A stretch of 43,156 nucleotides of DNA from SAR86 cluster bacterium (GTDB lineage Bacteria; Pseudomonadota; Gammaproteobacteria; Pseudomonadales; Pseudohongiellaceae): NCBI GenBank assembly GCA_002402175.1, contig NVVJ01000028.1, positions 1-43,156 on the forward strand, read 5' to 3'. How positions within the stretch are numbered: the first letter of the stretch is position 1; each line of letters opens with the position of its first letter. The position numbers and the translations under genes are program-made. Below are positions 40,240 through 43,156 of the stretch, in pieces. The notes under the pieces are model-generated. The model did no database searches, had not been told where the DNA came from, and was given only the letters and a program-made list of their open reading frames with translations.

Positions 40240-41595
40240 ATGGCTTTAGCGGTCGTTATTGTTCTGTTGGTTATTGGATCGATTGTTTTCCACTTTACCA
40301 GCCCATGGTGGTTCACGGATATCGCAGTCGATTGGGGATCCATCGACTTCACAATGAATGTTACTTTTTGGGTAACCGGCTTTGTGTTTGTCGCGTGTAA
40401 CCTGTTTTTAGCCTACTGTATTTACGCCTTTCGCCAGAAGGAAGGCCATAAGGCGGTTTATGAGCCAGAAAATCATAAACTCGAAGTCGGCTTATCTGTG
40501 GTTACCGCGATTGGTGTTGTTGCGATGCTGGCGCCCGGCTTGTTTGTGTGGGCTGCATTTGTCACAGTGCCTGAGGATGCAACGGAGTACGAGGTCATGG
40601 GCCAGCAATGGCAGTGGGCTTTTCGTTATCCAGGTGCAGACGGCAAGCTGGGTTATGCCGAAACTCAACTGGTAACAGAGGCTAACCCTTTTGGTATTAA
40701 CCTTGAAGATCCGCGCGGCCAGGACGACATCGTTGTTCTTGGACCCAACATGCATCTTCCTATTGGAAAGCCGGTTAAAGCCTTATTGCGCTCCAATGAC
40801 GTGTTGCACAATTACACCGTGCCGCAGTTTCGCGTAAAAATGGATTTGGTGCCGGGCATGGTTTCCTATCTCTGGTTCGAGCCTACTAAAGTTGGCACTT
40901 ACGATATTTTGTGCGAAGAATTGTGTGGTATTGGCCATTTCGTCATGCGTGGTGCTGTTGTGATCGACACGCAAGAAGACTACGACGCATGGCTGGCACA
41001 GCAACCTACATTCGCTGAAACTCAGGCAATGGCAGCGCCGAATATTGCAGCGGGCCAGGCGCAATTTGCTCTGTGCGCAACTTGTCATGGTACTCAGGGT
41101 GAAGGCAATCAGGCACTAAACGGTCCTAAACTGGCCGGTCAGCAAGCCTGGTATATAGAACGACAACTTAAGTACTTCAAATCAGGCGTCCGCGGTGGCG
41201 AAGGCGATACTAACGGACAGGCTATGGCTCCCATGGCACAAACTCTGGTAGATGATAATGCGATTCGCAATATGGCAGCGTATATAGCGTCTCTTCCAGA
41301 TGTCGCGGCAGCACAAACTGTAAGCGGTGATATTGACAATGGCGCCAGTATTTACAGTCGTAACTGCGCAGCCTGTCATCTCGATAATGCAGACGGTACC
41401 TGGTACACAGATGCACCGAAGCTTGCAGGCATGAGCGATTGGTATTTTGTTACTCAGATAAGTAATTTCCGAGCAGGTATTCGCGGTTTACACCGAAACG
41501 ATGCCTATGGCGAACAAATGGTTGGCATGTCTACGGCAATGTCTGGCATTGAAGAAATTGAAGACGTGGCAGCTTATATCAATACATTGAGATAA
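40240..41595 (+). CDS. coxB: Cytochrome c oxidase subunit II with two fused cytochrome c domains (caa3 type)
   Basis: Subunit II takes electrons through CuA. This 451-residue version carries its own cytochromes c. It has three hydrophobic segments (about 1-18, 43-65, 85-109) and a CuA domain (about 115-245) with His190 and C-E-E-L-C-G-I-G-H-F-V-M (Cys225, Glu227, Cys229, His233, Met236). Two heme c domains follow: C-A-T-C-H at 279-283 and C-A-A-C-H at 376-380, with candidate axial methionines near 329-332 and 427-434. The start is fixed by an in-frame stop at 40222-40224, and AAGGA lies 10 bases before the ATG. coxA follows after 91 bases. The first hydrophobic segment may be a signal peptide or a third helix. 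Confidence 0.93.
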   Translation: MALAVVIVLLVIGSIVFHFTSPWWFTDIAVDWGSIDFTMNVTFWVTGFVFVACNLFLAYCIYAFRQKEGHKAVYEPENHKLEVGLSVVTAIGVVAMLAPGLFVWAAFVTVPEDATEYEVMGQQWQWAFRYPGADGKLGYAETQLVTEANPFGINLEDPRGQDDIVVLGPNMHLPIGKPVKALLRSNDVLHNYTVPQFRVKMDLVPGMVSYLWFEPTKVGTYDILCEELCGIGHFVMRGAVVIDTQEDYDAWLAQQPTFAETQAMAAPNIAAGQAQFALCATCHGTQGEGNQALNGPKLAGQQAWYIERQLKYFKSGVRGGEGDTNGQAMAPMAQTLVDDNAIRNMAAYIASLPDVAAAQTVSGDIDNGASIYSRNCAACHLDNADGTWYTDAPKLAGMSDWYFVTQISNFRAGIRGLHRNDAYGEQMVGMSTAMSGIEEIEDVAAYINTLR

Positions 41596-41674
41596 AGCTG
41601 GCCTGATTTATTTGAGTTAAGAAAAGATTTTCAACAAATTTAGCCATAAATGGCTGATACAAAGTTTATAACGT

Positions 41675-41681
41675 TAGGAGG
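41675..41681 (+). promoter_or_regulatory. Strong ribosome binding site of coxA
   Basis: TAGGAGG stands 5 bases before ATG 41687. It fixes the coxA start and rules out the overlapping frame that begins at 41650. Confidence 0.85.
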
Positions 41682-41686
41682 TTTTA

Positions 41687-43156
41687 ATGGCTTACGTACC
41701 ACTAGCCGATCAAGAGATGGAGCTCCATCACCCGAAGAGCTGGATTACAAAATACGTTTGGAGCCAGGATCACAAGGTAATCGCTATTCAATATGGCGGT
41801 ACGGCGATAGCTGTTGGACTTGTGGCATTAGTGTTGTCGCTTTTAATGCGCATGCAATTGGGTTTTCCAGAGTCATTTGATTTAATTGACCCAAGCGCCT
41901 ATTACCAGTCGGTCACCATGCACGGCATGATTATGGTGGTGTATCTACTAACGGCATTGTTTCTGGGAGGCTTCGGTAATTACCTCATCCCGCTAATGTG
42001 CGGTGCACGAGACATGGTATTTCCGTTTCTGAATATGCTGAGCTTCTGGGTATATTTATTGTCGGTAATTATTCTCATGAGCAGTTTTTTTGTAGGCGAT
42101 GGGCCAACCGGGGCGGGATGGACACTCTATCCGCCGCAGGTTTCGATGGCTGGTACCCCGGGGAATGATACCGGCATTGTTTTGATGCTTATTTCGCTAG
42201 CTGTGTTTATCGTGGCCTTCACTATGGGTGGTCTTAACTACGTCACTACTGTATTGCAGTATCGCTGCCGTGGATTAACCATGATGCGTCTGCCACTGAC
42301 AGTATGGGGAATATTTACGGCTACAGTTCTTGGTTTGTTTGCATTCCCTGCCTTATTAGTCGCTGCAGTTATGATGCTGTTCGATACACTCCTTGGTACT
42401 AGTTTCTTTATGCCAGCGATTATTGAAGCAGGCACACCACTTGATTACGGTGGCGGTAGCCCAATTCTTTTCCAGCATCTATTCTGGTTCTTTGGTCATC
42501 CTGAAGTTTATATTGTGGCATTGCCTGCTTTTGGTCTGGTGTCTGACGTGCTGTCTACTCACGCACGAAAGAACATATTCGGCTATCGGATGATGGTATG
42601 GGCAATTATCGCTATTGGTGCTTTGAGTTTTGTTGTGTGGGCTCACCACATGTATGTAAGTGGTATGAATCCTTACTTTGGGTTCTTCTTTGCTACAACT
42701 ACTTTGATTATCGCCGTTCCAACGGCACTGAAAGTTTATAACTGGGTACTTACATTGTGGGAAGGCGACATTCGTCTAAATGCCCCCATGTATTTCGCCA
42801 TCGGTTTTATCTTCACTTTTATTCACGGCGGCTTAACTGGCTTGTTCCTGGGCAATGTGATTATTGATTTACCACTTTCTGATACTTATTTCGTGGTTGC
42901 TCACTTCCATATGGTAATGGGTGTTTCACCAGTACTGGTGTTATTTGCGGCGCTGTATCACTGGTACCCGAAAGTCACCGGCCGTATGTTCCATGAAGGT
43001 CTGGCGAAAGCACATTTCTGGCTTACTTTCCTTGGCACCTACGCGATATACCTGCCGATGCATTATCTGGGTTTCCTCGGTGTTCCACGTCGTTACTATG
43101 CAATGGGTAGCACAGACTTTATTCCTGACTCTGCGCAAGATCTCAATGCAGCGATT
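41687..43156 (+). CDS. coxA: Cytochrome c oxidase subunit I, C-terminus cut by window edge
   Basis: Subunit I holds heme a and the heme a3-CuB oxygen-reducing centre. The visible 490 residues start M-A-Y-V-P-L-A-D and stay open to the last base. Ligands are His79 (heme a, T-M-H-G-M), His271 and Tyr275 in G-H-P-E-V-Y, His320-His321 in W-A-H-H-M, and His406/His408 in V-A-H-F-H-M. Glu273 in G-H-P-E-V-Y and Asp109 in G-A-R-D-M mark an A1-type D channel. Lys349 in P-T-A-L-K fits the K channel. The residue after Asn116 is Met117, where Rhodobacter and Paracoccus have a second Asn. The family has about 530 residues or more, so a short end is missing. Confidence 0.96.
   Translation, partial: MAYVPLADQEMELHHPKSWITKYVWSQDHKVIAIQYGGTAIAVGLVALVLSLLMRMQLGFPESFDLIDPSAYYQSVTMHGMIMVVYLLTALFLGGFGNYLIPLMCGARDMVFPFLNMLSFWVYLLSVIILMSSFFVGDGPTGAGWTLYPPQVSMAGTPGNDTGIVLMLISLAVFIVAFTMGGLNYVTTVLQYRCRGLTMMRLPLTVWGIFTATVLGLFAFPALLVAAVMMLFDTLLGTSFFMPAIIEAGTPLDYGGGSPILFQHLFWFFGHPEVYIVALPAFGLVSDVLSTHARKNIFGYRMMVWAIIAIGALSFVVWAHHMYVSGMNPYFGFFFATTTLIIAVPTALKVYNWVLTLWEGDIRLNAPMYFAIGFIFTFIHGGLTGLFLGNVIIDLPLSDTYFVVAHFHMVMGVSPVLVLFAALYHWYPKVTGRMFHEGLAKAHFWLTFLGTYAIYLPMHYLGFLGVPRRYYAMGSTDFIPDSAQDLNAAI

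Noticed and set aside
41650..41880. 76-residue frame overlapping the start of coxA
   Set aside because: It runs in a different frame from coxA, which has a strong ribosome binding site, 490 residues in frame and all heme ligands.

Overview
The window looks like the chromosomal replication-origin region of a gammaproteobacterium, probably near the Pseudomonas/Cellvibrionales part of that class. Three things suggest this: the gene order (rpmH-rnpA-yidD-yidC-mnmE / mnmG-rsmG-parA-parB-atpIBEFHAGDC-glmU-glmS on one side, dnaA-dnaN-recF-gyrB on the other, then plsC-gmhB-glyS-glyQ, an LpxL-type acyltransferase and polA), the HexR regulator, and a parS sequence of the widespread TGTTNCACGTGNAACA type. 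Base composition looks moderate (mid-40s percent G+C, estimated by eye). The organism has a proton-type F1Fo ATP synthase, aerobic heme-copper respiration and LPS genes (heptose phosphatase, lipid A-type acyltransferase). No rRNA, tRNA, CRISPR array, transposase, phage gene or toxin-antitoxin pair was seen.

Layout. 1-1131: a cut-off GNAT-like gene (minus) and divergent hexR (plus). 1132-4371: glmS and glmU, which make glucosamine-6-P and UDP-GlcNAc. 4387-11636: the complete atp operon on the minus strand, bounded by a near-consensus sigma70 promoter and a Rho-independent terminator. 11660-16052: parB, parA, rsmG and mnmG (minus). 16053-16405: an AT-rich gap with DnaA-box-like sequences. 16406-20405: mnmE, yidC, yidD, rnpA, rpmH (minus). 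20498-20877: the probable oriC, with clustered DnaA boxes and an AT-rich unwinding-type stretch. 20878-27096: dnaA, dnaN, recF, gyrB (plus). Genes on both sides of the origin point away from it, so they are co-directional with replication. 27100-31419: plsC, gmhB, glyS, glyQ (minus). 31653-35326: an LpxL-like acyltransferase (plus) convergent with polA (minus). 35375-37969: the high-affinity zinc importer znuA (minus) and znuCB (plus). 38023-39638: sco and cyoE (minus). 39639-40239: a 601-base divergent control region rich in palindromes. 40240-43156: coxB, with two fused cytochrome c domains, and coxA, cut by the window edge.

How the genes work together. The origin block encodes initiation (DnaA), the clamp (DnaN), gap repair (RecF), supercoiling (GyrB) and segregation (ParA/ParB). 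Two parS-type sites lie inside recF, about 3 kb from oriC. The right end is a metal and respiration block: zinc uptake, copper delivery (Sco), heme O synthesis (CyoE) and a caa3-type oxidase.

Most of the window is ordinary core genome, and I found no convincing undescribed system. The observations most worth checking are: (1) DNA polymerase I appears to have lost three of the four catalytic carboxylates of its 3'-5' proofreading exonuclease; (2) the two parS sites embedded in recF; (3) the palindrome-rich switch region between cyoE and coxB; (4) the origin-like mnmE-mnmG gap; (5) a Zur-like operator at the znuA start.
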